DNA of 64,000 bases from an uncultured Lachnospiraceae bacterium (GTDB lineage: Bacteria > Bacillota > Clostridia > Lachnospirales > Lachnospiraceae), in NCBI GenBank assembly GCA_910578345.1, contig CAJTRA010000016.1, positions 1 through 64,000 on the forward strand, given 5' to 3'. Positions 43,814-53,365 of this stretch are shown here, piece after piece (the stretch's first letter is position 1; every line of letters starts with the position of its first letter). Under the pieces are notes generated by a model. That model was not told the DNA's origin. It worked only from the letters and a program-made list of their open reading frames with translations, and did not search any database. Position numbers and translations under genes: made by a program.

Positions 43814-44743
43814 ATGGCATTTGAAAATCGATACGATGTTATTACAAGAATCAATGAACATTACAGTAAGATGAGTAAGGGACAGAAAGCAATCTCTGCA
43901 TTTATTTATGATCACTATGACCAGGCGGTATTCATGACGGCAGCGAAGTTAGGAGATACCGTAGGGGTAAGTGAATCGACTGTCGTCCGCTATGCGATGT
44001 TTATTGGTTACAATGGTTATCCGGAATTCCAGAGAGACCTGGAAGACTGGGTGCAGAATAAGATCAATTCCGTGCAGAAGATTGGGGCGAAATATGGGAA
44101 GAGTACGCAGTCAGAGATTTTGACTTCGGTACTGCAGGCCGATATTGAAAAACTCCAGGATACCATACAGAAGCTGGATCCAACGGCTTTCGAGACAGCG
44201 GTGGATATTATCCTGGAAGCAAAGAGCGTTTACGTGATGGGGGTTAGAAGCTGCGAACCACTGGCAGAATTTTTGAATTTCTATCTGAATATGATCCGGG
44301 GAAATGTAATCTTGCTGAAGACAACCAGCGTTTCAGAGACGTTTGAGCAGATGATCCGGATTGATGAACAGGATGCGATGATCGGAATCAGCTTTCCGAG
44401 ATATTCCATGCGCACATTGAAGGCGATGGAGTTTGCCAACGACAGAAACGCCAAGGTGATCACGGTAACGGATTCGGTGCATTCGCCGATGAATCTTTAT
44501 TCTTCCTGTAACCTGCTGGCAAGAAGTGACATGGTTTCGATTGTGGACTCTTTGGTGGCGCCTTTGAGTGTGATCAATGCGCTAGTGGTGGCGATGTGCC
44601 TGAAACGCCCGGAAGAAGTCAAGAAGAATCTGAAGAATCTGGAAGAGGCGTGGAACAACTACCAGGTTTATCTGAATGATGAAATCAATTTTATTGATGA
44701 GGAACCGATGTTAAATTATCCGCTGCGCAAGCGGGAGGAATGA
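43814..44743 (+). CDS. MurR/RpiR-family regulator with SIS domain
   Basis: The 309-residue protein has an N-terminal HTH_6 (MSKGQKAISAFIYDHYDQAV, ESTVVRYAMFIGYNGYPEF) and a C-terminal SIS sugar-phosphate domain (about residues 125-260, VYVMGVRSCEPLAEF). Such regulators sense phosphosugars. The next gene overlaps its stop by 4 bases (ATGA), so it is coupled to the flavoprotein and perhaps the cmk-ispH-rpsA genes. Confidence 0.87.
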   Translation: MAFENRYDVITRINEHYSKMSKGQKAISAFIYDHYDQAVFMTAAKLGDTVGVSESTVVRYAMFIGYNGYPEFQRDLEDWVQNKINSVQKIGAKYGKSTQSEILTSVLQADIEKLQDTIQKLDPTAFETAVDIILEAKSVYVMGVRSCEPLAEFLNFYLNMIRGNVILLKTTSVSETFEQMIRIDEQDAMIGISFPRYSMRTLKAMEFANDRNAKVITVTDSVHSPMNLYSSCNLLARSDMVSIVDSLVAPLSVINALVVAMCLKRPEEVKKNLKNLEEAWNNYQVYLNDEINFIDEEPMLNYPLRKREE

Positions 44744-46065
44744 GTGATATTGATAAAAGAGAGCGGATCGATGGTATGAGTCGGGTGATTGTAATCGGCG
44801 GCGGTGCGGCAGGGATGATTGCAGCATACGCCGCTGCGAAATATGGGCACAGGGTGGTGCTTTTAGAACAGAATGAAAAGCTGGGGAAGAAACTTTTTAT
44901 CACGGGCAAAGGGCGCTGCAATGTGACGAATGTCTGTGAGAAGGAGAAGCTGTTTGAGAGCGTTGTGAGTAATCCGAAGTTTCTCTACAGCGCTTTTTAT
45001 GATTTCGATAATCTGCAGATGATGGAGCTGTTACGTGAGGCTGGATGTCCTCTCAAGGTGGAGCGTGGCGAGCGGGTCTTTCCTGTCTCGGATCATTCTT
45101 CGGACATCATTGCCGCGTTGGCAGGACTGCTTCGGCGAAGCGGCGTTGAGATCAGGCTGCATACAATGGTAAAAAGCATTCTGACAGAGAAGGAAGATCT
45201 GCCGCCAGAGAGTCAGACAGAAGTGACAAAGAGCCGCACGGATGAGCGGAAGCGGGTGGCGGGAGTTCTGTTGACGGATGGACAAAGACTGGCAGCACAG
45301 GCCGTTATTCTGGCGACTGGCGGGTTGTCCTATCCGACGACAGGAGCGACAGGAGCGGGTCATCGGATGGCAGAGGAAGTGGGACATACACTGCGGCCCT
45401 GTACGCCGGCGCTTACCCCGATGGAAGTGGAGGAGTCCTGGTGCGCTTCTTTGCAGGGACTTTCCTTAAAGAATGTTGCTTTGACGATGCAATGCGGTGG
45501 AAAGAAGATCTGGCAGGGGTTTGGAGAGATGCTTTTTACCCATTTCGGGATCAGCGGCCCTTTAGTTCTCACGGCAAGCAGCTATTATGATAAATGCAAG
45601 GACAGAAAACAGGCGGTTGTTTCGGTAGATTTAAAGCCGGCGCTTACCGTGGAACAATTAGATCGCCGTATTCTGCGGGATTTCGAAGAGAACTCTAATA
45701 AGCAGTTCAAGAACGTGCTCGGCGGTCTCTATCCTTCGAAGCTGATCCCCGTTATGATCGGACAGTCAAGGATCGAGGCGGACAAAAAGGTCCATGAGAT
45801 CACCAGGCAGGAGCGCAGCCGCCTCGTGGAAGCGACGAAAGAGCTGACCATGCATGTGAGAGGTCTGCGGGATTTCTCAGAGGCAATCATTACGCAGGGA
45901 GGCGTCAAAGTTAAGGAAGTGAATCCTTCTACGATGGAGTCGAAGATTGTGCAGGGATTGTATCTGGCGGGGGAGCTGCTTGACTTAGATGCGGTTACAG
46001 GCGGTTTTAATCTGCAGATCGCCTGGTCAACAGGACATCTGGCCGGGACAAGCATTCCGCTGTGA
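44740..46065 (+). CDS. HI0933-family FAD-dependent oxidoreductase
   Basis: The 441-residue flavoprotein has the FAD-binding Rossmann motif VIVIGGGAAGMIAAYAAA, the HI0933/YhiN signature GRCNVTN, and the C-terminal AGELLDLDAVTGGFNLQIAW. The cellular function of this conserved family is unclear; members have been annotated as aminoacetone oxidase-like or BaiN. The ATG at 44740 overlaps the previous stop, but GGGAGG is only 1 base away; ATG 44776 (MSRVIVIGGG) is a plausible alternative start. Confidence 0.87.
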   Translation: MSDIDKRERIDGMSRVIVIGGGAAGMIAAYAAAKYGHRVVLLEQNEKLGKKLFITGKGRCNVTNVCEKEKLFESVVSNPKFLYSAFYDFDNLQMMELLREAGCPLKVERGERVFPVSDHSSDIIAALAGLLRRSGVEIRLHTMVKSILTEKEDLPPESQTEVTKSRTDERKRVAGVLLTDGQRLAAQAVILATGGLSYPTTGATGAGHRMAEEVGHTLRPCTPALTPMEVEESWCASLQGLSLKNVALTMQCGGKKIWQGFGEMLFTHFGISGPLVLTASSYYDKCKDRKQAVVSVDLKPALTVEQLDRRILRDFEENSNKQFKNVLGGLYPSKLIPVMIGQSRIEADKKVHEITRQERSRLVEATKELTMHVRGLRDFSEAIITQGGVKVKEVNPSTMESKIVQGLYLAGELLDLDAVTGGFNLQIAWSTGHLAGTSIPL

Positions 46066-46168
46066 CAGGGAGGCCGAGGCGCGCCGGCAACAAAAGAGAC
46101 ATGTAACTTTGTGTCTGCGTCCAAATTCGCAGACAGAACAGGAATGGATGATTCAGATGGAGGAGACA

Positions 46169-46828
46169 ATGAGCGTAAATATTGCAATAGACGGTCCTGC
46201 GGGGGCAGGAAAAAGTACGATCGCAAAAAAGATCGCGGGGAAACTGGGATATATCTATGTGGATACGGGCGCTATGTACCGCGCCATGGCGTTATTTCTA
46301 CTCCGGGAGAAAATTATGCCTTCCGAGACCGAGAAGATCAATGAGAAATGTCTGGAAGCAGATATTTCTATAGGATATGAAAACGGTGAACAGATCGTGT
46401 ATCTGAACGGTGAGAACGTAAACGGCCTGATCAGAACGGAGGAAGTGGGCAATATGGCGTCGGCCAGCAGCCCGAATCCGAATGTGCGTAAGAAACTGGT
46501 GGAACTCCAGCAGAAGCTGGCGGCAGATAAGGATGTTGTCATGGACGGCCGGGATATTGGCACCTGTGTGCTGCCAGGGGCGCAAGTGAAAGTCTATCTG
46601 ACGGCAGACAGCAGAGTGCGTGCGAAGAGACGCTGTCAGGAGCTGGAAGAACGGGGTGTGGCTTGCAGCCTTGATGAGATTGAGAAGGATATCATCGAGC
46701 GGGATCATCAGGATATGACAAGAGAGATTTCTCCGCTAAAGCAGGCTGAGGACGCTGTGCTTATTGATTCTTCTTATATGACGATAGAGGAAGCGGCGGA
46801 CGCGGTCATCGCCTTATTGAATAGGTAG
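46169..46828 (+). CDS. cmk: Cytidylate kinase
   Basis: The 219-residue kinase has the Walker A loop IDGPAGAGKSTIAKKIA, the VDTGAMYRAMAL motif, VVMDGRDIGTCVLPGA and the LID RDHQDMTRE. It phosphorylates CMP and dCMP. The start at 46169 follows GGAGGAG. It lies upstream of ispH and the S1 protein, an arrangement conserved in clostridia. Confidence 0.95.
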   Translation: MSVNIAIDGPAGAGKSTIAKKIAGKLGYIYVDTGAMYRAMALFLLREKIMPSETEKINEKCLEADISIGYENGEQIVYLNGENVNGLIRTEEVGNMASASSPNPNVRKKLVELQQKLAADKDVVMDGRDIGTCVLPGAQVKVYLTADSRVRAKRRCQELEERGVACSLDEIEKDIIERDHQDMTREISPLKQAEDAVLIDSSYMTIEEAADAVIALLNR

Positions 46829-46861
46829 CATCCGCGGGAGAAAGGAAGGAAAGGACAGACT

Positions 46862-47710
46862 ATGGACGTGATCTTGGCAGAGCATGCCGGTTTCTGTTTT
46901 GGTGTCAAGAGGGCAGTAGAGCAGGTCTATGAACAGGCTGCCACAGGCAAACCGATCTATACTTATGGACCGATCATTCACAATGAAGAAGTCGTGAAAG
47001 ATTTAGAGCATAAAGGCGTGCAGGTGATCGAGAATGAAACGCAGTTACGGGATATCCGGGAAGGAACGGTGGTGATTCGATCCCACGGCGTATCGAAACA
47101 GATCTGTGATGAGATCGCGGCGGGAGGATTAGAGTGTGTAGACGCCACCTGTCCTTTTGTCAAAAGGATTCATAAGATTGTTGAGAAGGAAAGTGCGGCA
47201 GGCAAAAAGATCGTTATCATCGGCAATGCGGGCCATCCTGAAGTGGAGGGAATCATGGGCTGGTCCGCGACGCCGGCGGTGGTGATCGGATCAGCAGCGG
47301 AGGCCGGGAATTTCACATGTGAACCGGGCCGGGAGATCTGTGTGGTTTCCCAAACGACATTTAACTACAATAAATTTCAAGATGTGGTTGAAATTCTAAT
47401 GAAAAAAGGTTACAATGGTAGTGTTGTGAATACTATATGTAACGCTACGGAAGTGCGACAGGCCGAGGCCAGAGAGATTGCGGCACGGGTCGATGTTATG
47501 ATAGTAATAGGTGGCAATCATAGTTCTAATACGCAGAAACTATATGAGATCTGCATGCAGGAGTGTGCGAATACGTATTTTATACAGACACTTAACGACT
47601 TGCAATTAGATTTACCTAAATCTGTCCGACTGGTGGGTATTACAGCAGGGGCATCAACCCCAAACAATATTATCGAGGAGGTTCAAAATTATGTCAGAGT
47701 TAACTTTTGA
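46862..47710 (+). CDS. ispH: 4-hydroxy-3-methylbut-2-enyl diphosphate reductase
   Basis: The 282-residue iron-sulfur enzyme performs the last step of the MEP isoprenoid pathway. The three cluster Cys lie in AGFCFGVKRA, VDATCPFV and NTICNATEVRQ. TTFN, SSNT and ITAGASTP match the family. Its 3' end overlaps the S1-domain gene by 20 bases, coupling the two. Confidence 0.95.
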   Translation: MDVILAEHAGFCFGVKRAVEQVYEQAATGKPIYTYGPIIHNEEVVKDLEHKGVQVIENETQLRDIREGTVVIRSHGVSKQICDEIAAGGLECVDATCPFVKRIHKIVEKESAAGKKIVIIGNAGHPEVEGIMGWSATPAVVIGSAAEAGNFTCEPGREICVVSQTTFNYNKFQDVVEILMKKGYNGSVVNTICNATEVRQAEAREIAARVDVMIVIGGNHSSNTQKLYEICMQECANTYFIQTLNDLQLDLPKSVRLVGITAGASTPNNIIEEVQNYVRVNF

Positions 47711-48836
47711 ACAAATGTTAGAAGAGTCTTTAAAAACAATACACACAGGAGAGGTTGTTGAAGGTGTCGTGATCGATGTGAAACCCGAAGAGATCATTCT
47801 CAATATCGGCTACAAATCAGACGGTGTCCTTACCCGTAATGAATATACGAATGAACCCAATGTAGATTTAACAACCATCGCAAAGCCTGGCGATACCATG
47901 GAAGTGAAGGTATTAAAGGTAAACGACGGTGAGGGACAAGTTCTTCTCACATATAAGCGTCTTGCTGCCGACAGAGGCAATAAGCGGATCGAAGAGGCAT
48001 ATAATAACAGAGAAGTATTGAAAGCGAAAGTAGCGCAGGTGCTTGACGGCGGTTTAAGCGTTGTTGTGGAGGAAGTGAGAATCTTCATTCCGGCAAGTCT
48101 TGTATCCGATACCTACGAGAAGGATCTGAACAAGTATGCCGGTCAGGAGATCGAGTTCGTGATCAGCGAGTATAATCCTAAGAGAAGAAGATATATCGGC
48201 GACAGGAAACAGTTGATCCTGGCTGAGAAGGCAGAACTGCAGAAGAAGCTGTTTGAGACGATCAAGCCTGGCGATACCGTGGAAGGTGTTGTTAAGAATG
48301 TGACAGATTTTGGTGCGTTTATCGATCTGGGCGGCTGTGATGGACTGCTTCACATTTCCGAGATGTCATGGGGCAGAGTAGAGAACCCGAAGAAAGTATT
48401 TAAGGTTGGCGATGTGATGAAAGTGCTGATCAAGGATATTTCCGGTACGAAGATTGCGCTCAGCCTGAAATTTGAAGATGCGAACCCGTGGAAGGGCGCT
48501 GCCGATAAATATGCGGTGGGCAATGTTGTGACAGGCAGAGTTGCACGGATGACTGATTTTGGCGCTTTCATTGAGTTGGAGCCGGGAATCGATGCACTCC
48601 TTCATGTTTCTCAGATTTCCAAGGAACATATCGAGAAGCCTTCCGATGTCCTTAAGACAGGGGAAGAAGTAACCGCTAAGGTGGTTGATTTCAACGAGGC
48701 GGACAGGAAGATCAGCTTAAGCATCAAGGCTATGCTTGCTCCGGCGCCTGTGGCAGAGAAGGAAGAGGATGCGGACGTTGTTTCGGTAGACATTGATGCA
48801 GTGATCTCCCAGGAAAACGCCGAGGAAGAGGCATAA
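47691..48836 (+). CDS. rpsA: S1 RNA-binding domain protein (ribosomal protein S1-like)
   Basis: The 381-residue protein has four S1 domains (from about residues 18, 100, 187 and 272). The last two are best conserved (EGVVKNVTDFGAFIDLGGCD, GRVARMTDFGAFIELEPG). It is shorter than six-domain proteobacterial S1, as usual for Firmicutes, and has an acidic tail. It starts within ispH, with GAGGAGG just ahead. It probably helps translation or RNA stability. Confidence 0.92.
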   Translation: MSELTFEQMLEESLKTIHTGEVVEGVVIDVKPEEIILNIGYKSDGVLTRNEYTNEPNVDLTTIAKPGDTMEVKVLKVNDGEGQVLLTYKRLAADRGNKRIEEAYNNREVLKAKVAQVLDGGLSVVVEEVRIFIPASLVSDTYEKDLNKYAGQEIEFVISEYNPKRRRYIGDRKQLILAEKAELQKKLFETIKPGDTVEGVVKNVTDFGAFIDLGGCDGLLHISEMSWGRVENPKKVFKVGDVMKVLIKDISGTKIALSLKFEDANPWKGAADKYAVGNVVTGRVARMTDFGAFIELEPGIDALLHVSQISKEHIEKPSDVLKTGEEVTAKVVDFNEADRKISLSIKAMLAPAPVAEKEEDADVVSVDIDAVISQENAEEEA

Positions 48837-48889
48837 CAGCACGTATTTAGTTTTAGAAATAGAATAGAGACGATAGGCGGTACAAGGTG

Positions 48890-49669
48890 ATGACATATGA
48901 TTACGAATATTTTAAAAAAGCGATTTATGATTTAACGAAAATTGACTTGAATGCTTACAAAGAGAAGCAGATGAAGCGTCGTATTGATACATTGATTGCG
49001 AAAAATAAAATTGTCGGCTATGAAAAGTATGTAGCAGCTTTGAAATCAGATAAAAACATGTTTGAGGAGTTTGTCAATTACCTGACGATCAATGTGTCTG
49101 AGTTCTACCGGAATCCAGACCAGTGGAGACTGTTGGATCAGGAGATTATTCCGGATCTGATCAAGCGCTATGGCAACCGACTCAAGATCTGGAGTGCAGC
49201 CTGTTCGACCGGTGATGAGCCGTATTCACTTGTTATGGCGCTGTCGAAGCATCTTCCGCTGAACCAGATCAAAATATATGCGACAGATTTGGATAAGCAG
49301 GTGATCGCCAAGGCGAAGGCCGGGCTGTATACGGAGAAGAGTATCGCAGGCGTACCGAGTGATTTGAAGAAGAAGTTCTTCACGAAGATCGGCCCTTCCT
49401 ATCAGATTTCGGAGGAAGTCAAGGACCGGGTAGAGTTTAAAGAACATAATCTGTTAAAGGATACTTATCAGACGGATTATCATCTGATTGTATGCCGTAA
49501 TGTGCTGATCTATTTTACAGAGGAAGCGAAGGATGAAGTTTTCCGCAGGTTCCAGAAGAGCTTGAAGCCAGGCGGCTATCTGTTCATTGGCAGTACCGAA
49601 CAGATTATCAATCATAGGGAAGTGGGATTTGAGAGGAAGAATTCTTTCTTCTATCAGAGGCCGCTGTAG
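48890..49669 (+). CDS. CheR-type SAM-dependent methyltransferase
   Basis: The 259-residue protein has the CheR N-terminal helical domain and the SAM-binding motif WSAACSTGDEPYSLVMAL (about residues 104-121). CRNVLIYF (about 203-210) and GYLFIGSTEQI follow. CheR methylates glutamates of chemoreceptors. No other chemotaxis gene lies in the window, so it may act in a dispersed system or on another target. ATG 48890 has AGGCGG 9 bases upstream. Confidence 0.88.
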   Translation: MTYDYEYFKKAIYDLTKIDLNAYKEKQMKRRIDTLIAKNKIVGYEKYVAALKSDKNMFEEFVNYLTINVSEFYRNPDQWRLLDQEIIPDLIKRYGNRLKIWSAACSTGDEPYSLVMALSKHLPLNQIKIYATDLDKQVIAKAKAGLYTEKSIAGVPSDLKKKFFTKIGPSYQISEEVKDRVEFKEHNLLKDTYQTDYHLIVCRNVLIYFTEEAKDEVFRRFQKSLKPGGYLFIGSTEQIINHREVGFERKNSFFYQRPL

Positions 49670-49694
49670 GATGTGAGATATCTATAAGAATCAG

Positions 49695-49737
49695 AAACCT
49701 CACAGATTTCTATCGGAAGAAGTCTGTGAGGTTTTTC
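49695..49737. terminator. Bidirectional terminator
   Basis: AAACCTCACAGA (49695-49706) pairs perfectly with TCTGTGAGGTTT (49723-49734), then TTC. It lies between the convergent cheR-like and exonuclease genes and has a T/A-rich flank on both sides. Confidence 0.88.
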
Positions 49738-49747
49738 TATCATGGTT

Positions 49748-50851
49748 TCAATAAGTCTTAGCCATTTTGCCTAATAGATACTGTGCATAGCGGGAGAAGA
49801 ACGTTCTGTCGGTTTTCATATCGTCTGTCAGTTCGAAGAAAAGGTCCTTGCTCTTATAATCCCGTTTAAAGAAAGGCTCTGTAAAGATATCCCACTGTGG
49901 CAGATATACGGCAAATTTGCGCGTATAACATGTCGAAGCGCTGGCCTGGACGCGGTGTGTCTTATCGACGAAAGAAGAGACTGACTTATGGAGCGCCACA
50001 TCCTCTGCGGGGAGGTAATAGTAATCTTTATAATTGGAATAGAAATATTTCATCTCTTCTTCATAGACAGGCACTTTCAAGATACCGTCCCGCCCTTCTC
50101 CGCTGAAATAGCATCCGTTGGAGAGGGTAGAGATCGTGAGCGGAAGAGGAGTGGGAAGCGCCAGCTTCATCAGAAGCTCTTTCCTGTCATGGCCGTGATA
50201 ATCGACGAAGCTGTTTGACTGGACCTTTTTCGCCTTGATTGGACCGTTGAACAGATCATAGAAAGCAAGAAGCGGCAGGATCTGCAGCATTCCTTTCATG
50301 TCGTCCATATTATGCAGAAGCAGGAAATGACAGATTTCCTCCTGAGAGTTCTCTGTATATTTATGATACAGGCTGATTAGTTCACCGCCGTTATAGATAT
50401 CTTCCCGATGGATACCAAGAAGCTCTTCGAGCGTCTTCTGTTTACAGTTTGGCGTATGCAGAAAGAACTTGTAGGGAGAGATTCTCTTGTAGAGGTCGAT
50501 TCCCTCAAAATTGTCGAAATGATACGGCAGATCATACTGTCTGCATTTCTGCAGCAAATAGGGCAGATCGAAGTTATTACCGTTAAAATGGACCAGATGC
50601 GTATAATTTTCGGCAAAGGTAAAGAATTCTTTTAACAGGAAAGGTTCTTCCTCAAAACGATCCGCGAACCACTGCCGGATGCACCACTGTCCATTTTGGA
50701 AAAAGGCAGCGCCAATCAGGTAAAGATAAGAACTTTTGGCAGTAAATCCGGTCGTTTCAATATCGATAAACAACACTTGCTTTGGGGGAGCGATCTGCTC
50801 TAACGGATATTGCATTGTAAAGTTCTTGTAGGTTTGATTATTTGTCCGCAT
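49748..50851 (-). CDS. YprB-family RNase H-like 3'-5' exonuclease
   Basis: The 367-residue protein has a DEDD exonuclease fold: LFIDIETTGF (catalytic DxE, about residues 28-37), HFNGNNFDLPYLLQKCRQ (second Asp, about 93-110), and later Asp/His in HNMDDMKGML. It matches the RNase_H_2/YprB family of predicted nucleases. The C-terminal third is of unknown fold. It is monocistronic with its own AT-rich upstream region; AGGAGAACA precedes the ATG. Confidence 0.82.
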   Translation of the reverse strand: MRTNNQTYKNFTMQYPLEQIAPPKQVLFIDIETTGFTAKSSYLYLIGAAFFQNGQWCIRQWFADRFEEEPFLLKEFFTFAENYTHLVHFNGNNFDLPYLLQKCRQYDLPYHFDNFEGIDLYKRISPYKFFLHTPNCKQKTLEELLGIHREDIYNGGELISLYHKYTENSQEEICHFLLLHNMDDMKGMLQILPLLAFYDLFNGPIKAKKVQSNSFVDYHGHDRKELLMKLALPTPLPLTISTLSNGCYFSGEGRDGILKVPVYEEEMKYFYSNYKDYYYLPAEDVALHKSVSSFVDKTHRVQASASTCYTRKFAVYLPQWDIFTEPFFKRDYKSKDLFFELTDDMKTDRTFFSRYAQYLLGKMAKTY

Positions 50852-50914
50852 ATTGTTCTCCTCATTTCAATAACTTATAGATATACTAACATATTTTTTG
50901 AAATAACAGTAGTT

Positions 50915-50929
50915 TTTTTCGTCGAAAAA
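50915..50929. promoter_or_regulatory. 15-bp palindrome upstream of the rnf operon
   Basis: TTTTTCG T CGAAAAA is a perfect inverted repeat 3 bp before a TATATT (50933-50938) that could be the -10 box of rnfC. No good -35 box is seen, so an activator or weak promoter is possible. It does not match the Rex consensus. Confidence 0.4.
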
Positions 50930-51067
50930 TAGTATATTGATAGTGTGAGCAGAACACGAAGAAACGCTGAGGCAGCAAAGAACGCCGCCTGAGAGTTATT
51001 TTATGTTCCAGACAAGCATGCTATCAAAAGAATATCTTAATCATAAATAAGGAAAGAGAGGCAGAAA

Positions 51068-52387
51068 ATGGCGAAATTAACATTTAAGGGTGGAATTCAT
51101 CCCTATGACGGCAAAGAACTGTCTAAGGATAAACCCATCAAAGCAGTGCTGCCGAAAGGGGATCTGGTCTATCCGCTGTCGCAGCATATTGGTGCGCCGG
51201 CCAAACCGATCGTGGAGAAAGGAGATCATGTGCTGACAGGACAGAAGATCGCTGAGGCGGGGGGATTTGTGTCGGCGCCTGTTTATGCTACTGTTTCCGG
51301 CACTGTCAAGGCGATCGAGCCAAGGCGCGTCGTCACAGGCGACAATGTGATGAGTATCGTCGTGGAGAATGATGGGCGTTATGACGAAGTGGAATATCCT
51401 AAGAGGAAACCGCTTGACGAGATGACCAGGGAAGAGATCATTGAGCAGATCAAGGAAGCCAGCATTGTAGGTATGGGAGGTGCAGGGTTTCCGACTTTCA
51501 TCAAGCTTTCCCCGAAGGAGCCGGAGAAGATTGATTATGTGATTGCGAACTGTGCGGAGTGTGAACCCTATCTTACTTCAGATTACCGAAGAATGCTGGA
51601 AGAGCCGGAGAAACTGGTGGATGGCATTAAGGTATATCTGAAGCTTTTTGAGAATGCAAGAGCGATCCTGGCAGTGGAGGACAACAAGCCGGATTGTATT
51701 GAAGTATTAAAGAACCTGACCAGAGAGGAGCCCCGGATTAGTGTCAAGGCACTTCGAACGAAGTATCCACAGGGCGCTGAGAGACAGATTATTTATGCGG
51801 CTACCGGCAGATCCATCAATTCTTCCATGCTACCGGCGGATGCAGGCTGTGTGGTTAATAATGTGGACACGATTGTGGCAGTTTACCATGCGGTCTATGA
51901 AGGAAAACCGCTGATGAACCGTATCGTTACCGTAACCGGAGATGCGGTGGCGGATCCCAGGAACTTTATCGTGCGGATCGGCACGAATTATCATGAACTG
52001 ATCGAGGAAGCCGGAGGGTTCAAGCAGGAACCTGTGAAGATTATTTCCGGTGGTCCGATGATGGGATTCGGCATCTTTAATCTGGATGTACCGACGACGA
52101 AGACAGCGTCAGCGCTTCTGTGCCTGACGCAGGATGATGTGTCACGCATGGAGCCGAGCGCATGCATCAACTGTGGCCGGTGTGTGGAAGCCTGTCCGAG
52201 CCGACTGGTGCCAAGTATGCTGGCAGACTATGCGGAACATTATGAAGAAGAGGAATTCCTGTCCCACGACGGTATGGAATGTTGTGAGTGTGGCTGCTGC
52301 AGTTTTGTCTGTCCGGCGAAGAGATCACTTACGCAGTCGATCAAATCCATGCGGAAAATGCAGCTTGCAAAGAAGAAGAAAAGTTGA
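51068..52387 (+). CDS. rnfC: Electron transport complex subunit RnfC
   Basis: The 439-residue peripheral subunit has an N-terminal barrel-sandwich region, an NADH/FMN Rossmann-like core with GMGGAGFPTFIKLS (about residues 136-149), and a C-terminal domain with two [4Fe-4S] motifs (CINCGRCVEACP and CCECGCCSFVCP). It is the NAD-side entry of the Rnf pump, which couples ferredoxin oxidation by NAD+ to Na+ or H+ export. It heads the six-gene operon CDGEAB, the usual order. Confidence 0.96.
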   Translation: MAKLTFKGGIHPYDGKELSKDKPIKAVLPKGDLVYPLSQHIGAPAKPIVEKGDHVLTGQKIAEAGGFVSAPVYATVSGTVKAIEPRRVVTGDNVMSIVVENDGRYDEVEYPKRKPLDEMTREEIIEQIKEASIVGMGGAGFPTFIKLSPKEPEKIDYVIANCAECEPYLTSDYRRMLEEPEKLVDGIKVYLKLFENARAILAVEDNKPDCIEVLKNLTREEPRISVKALRTKYPQGAERQIIYAATGRSINSSMLPADAGCVVNNVDTIVAVYHAVYEGKPLMNRIVTVTGDAVADPRNFIVRIGTNYHELIEEAGGFKQEPVKIISGGPMMGFGIFNLDVPTTKTASALLCLTQDDVSRMEPSACINCGRCVEACPSRLVPSMLADYAEHYEEEEFLSHDGMECCECGCCSFVCPAKRSLTQSIKSMRKMQLAKKKKS

Positions 52388-52432
52388 TCTTACAGGAATG
52401 AACTTTGATTGAAAGGAGTATAGACTTAAGAT

Positions 52433-53365
52433 ATGAGTGATTTAATGAAAGTATCATCCAATCCGCATGTCAGATCGAAAACTGACACGAGCAGTATCAT
52501 GCTGACAGTGGTGATCGCGCTTCTTCCGGCTGCGGGATTTGGTATCTATAATTTTGGGCTGGATGCGTTGATTCCGATTCTGGTGACAGTGGCGTCCACC
52601 GTTCTGACAGAATTTCTTTTCGAGAAGATCTGCAGGAGAAAAGTGACGATAGGGGATTATTCGGCAGTTGTGACGGGGCTTCTTCTGGCGCTCAACCTGC
52701 CGGCTTCCGTTCCATGGTGGATCGGTGTGGTAGGCGGCGTGTTTGCGATCCTTGTCGTGAAGATGCTCTTTGGCGGCCTGGGACAGAATTTTATGAATCC
52801 GGCGTTAGGCGGCAGATGTTTTCTGCTGATCTCCTTTACCTCTATTATGACAAATTTTGACTGTGACGCTTATGCAGGCGCAACGCCGCTGGCGAATCTT
52901 AAGAGCGGGGAGGCGGTTAATATTCTGGATATGGTGATTGGAAGGACGTCCGGCACGATCGGCGAGACTTCGATGATTGCCATTGTGATCGGCGCCTGTA
53001 TTCTGATCCTGATGGGGATTATCGATCTGCGGATCCCTGGAAGCTACATAGTAAGTTTTGTGATTTTTCTCTGTATTTTTGGCGGGCATGGCCTTGACTG
53101 GGCGTATCTTTCCGCACACCTTGCCGGCGGCGGACTGATGTTGGGCGCGTTCTTTATGGCGACAGACTATGTGACCAGGCCGATTACGAAAAACGGACAG
53201 TATGTATTCGGCATCCTGCTTGGCATTCTGACGGGCATTTTCCGTGTTTTCGGTCCTTCCTCAGAGGGCGTGTCTTATGCGATCATCATCGGCAACCTGT
53301 TAGTGCCGTTGATCGAGAAAGTTACGCTCCCGACAGCATTTGGTAAAGGAGGGGCGAGAGCATGA
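52433..53365 (+). CDS. rnfD: Electron transport complex subunit RnfD
   Basis: The 310-residue membrane subunit has about nine to ten helices. The covalent FMN site is the Thr of GATPLANLKSG (about residue 147). SNPHVRSKTDTSSIML at the N-terminus and FNPALGGR-like NPALGGRCF are family hallmarks. AAAGGAG precedes it, and rnfG overlaps its end by 4 bases. Confidence 0.96.
   Translation: MSDLMKVSSNPHVRSKTDTSSIMLTVVIALLPAAGFGIYNFGLDALIPILVTVASTVLTEFLFEKICRRKVTIGDYSAVVTGLLLALNLPASVPWWIGVVGGVFAILVVKMLFGGLGQNFMNPALGGRCFLLISFTSIMTNFDCDAYAGATPLANLKSGEAVNILDMVIGRTSGTIGETSMIAIVIGACILILMGIIDLRIPGSYIVSFVIFLCIFGGHGLDWAYLSAHLAGGGLMLGAFFMATDYVTRPITKNGQYVFGILLGILTGIFRVFGPSSEGVSYAIIIGNLLVPLIEKVTLPTAFGKGGARA

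Noticed and set aside
50852..51067. Riboswitch or Rex site upstream of rnfC
   Set aside because: No TTGTTAA-type Rex half-sites and no known riboswitch core could be recognised; only a 15-bp palindrome was kept.
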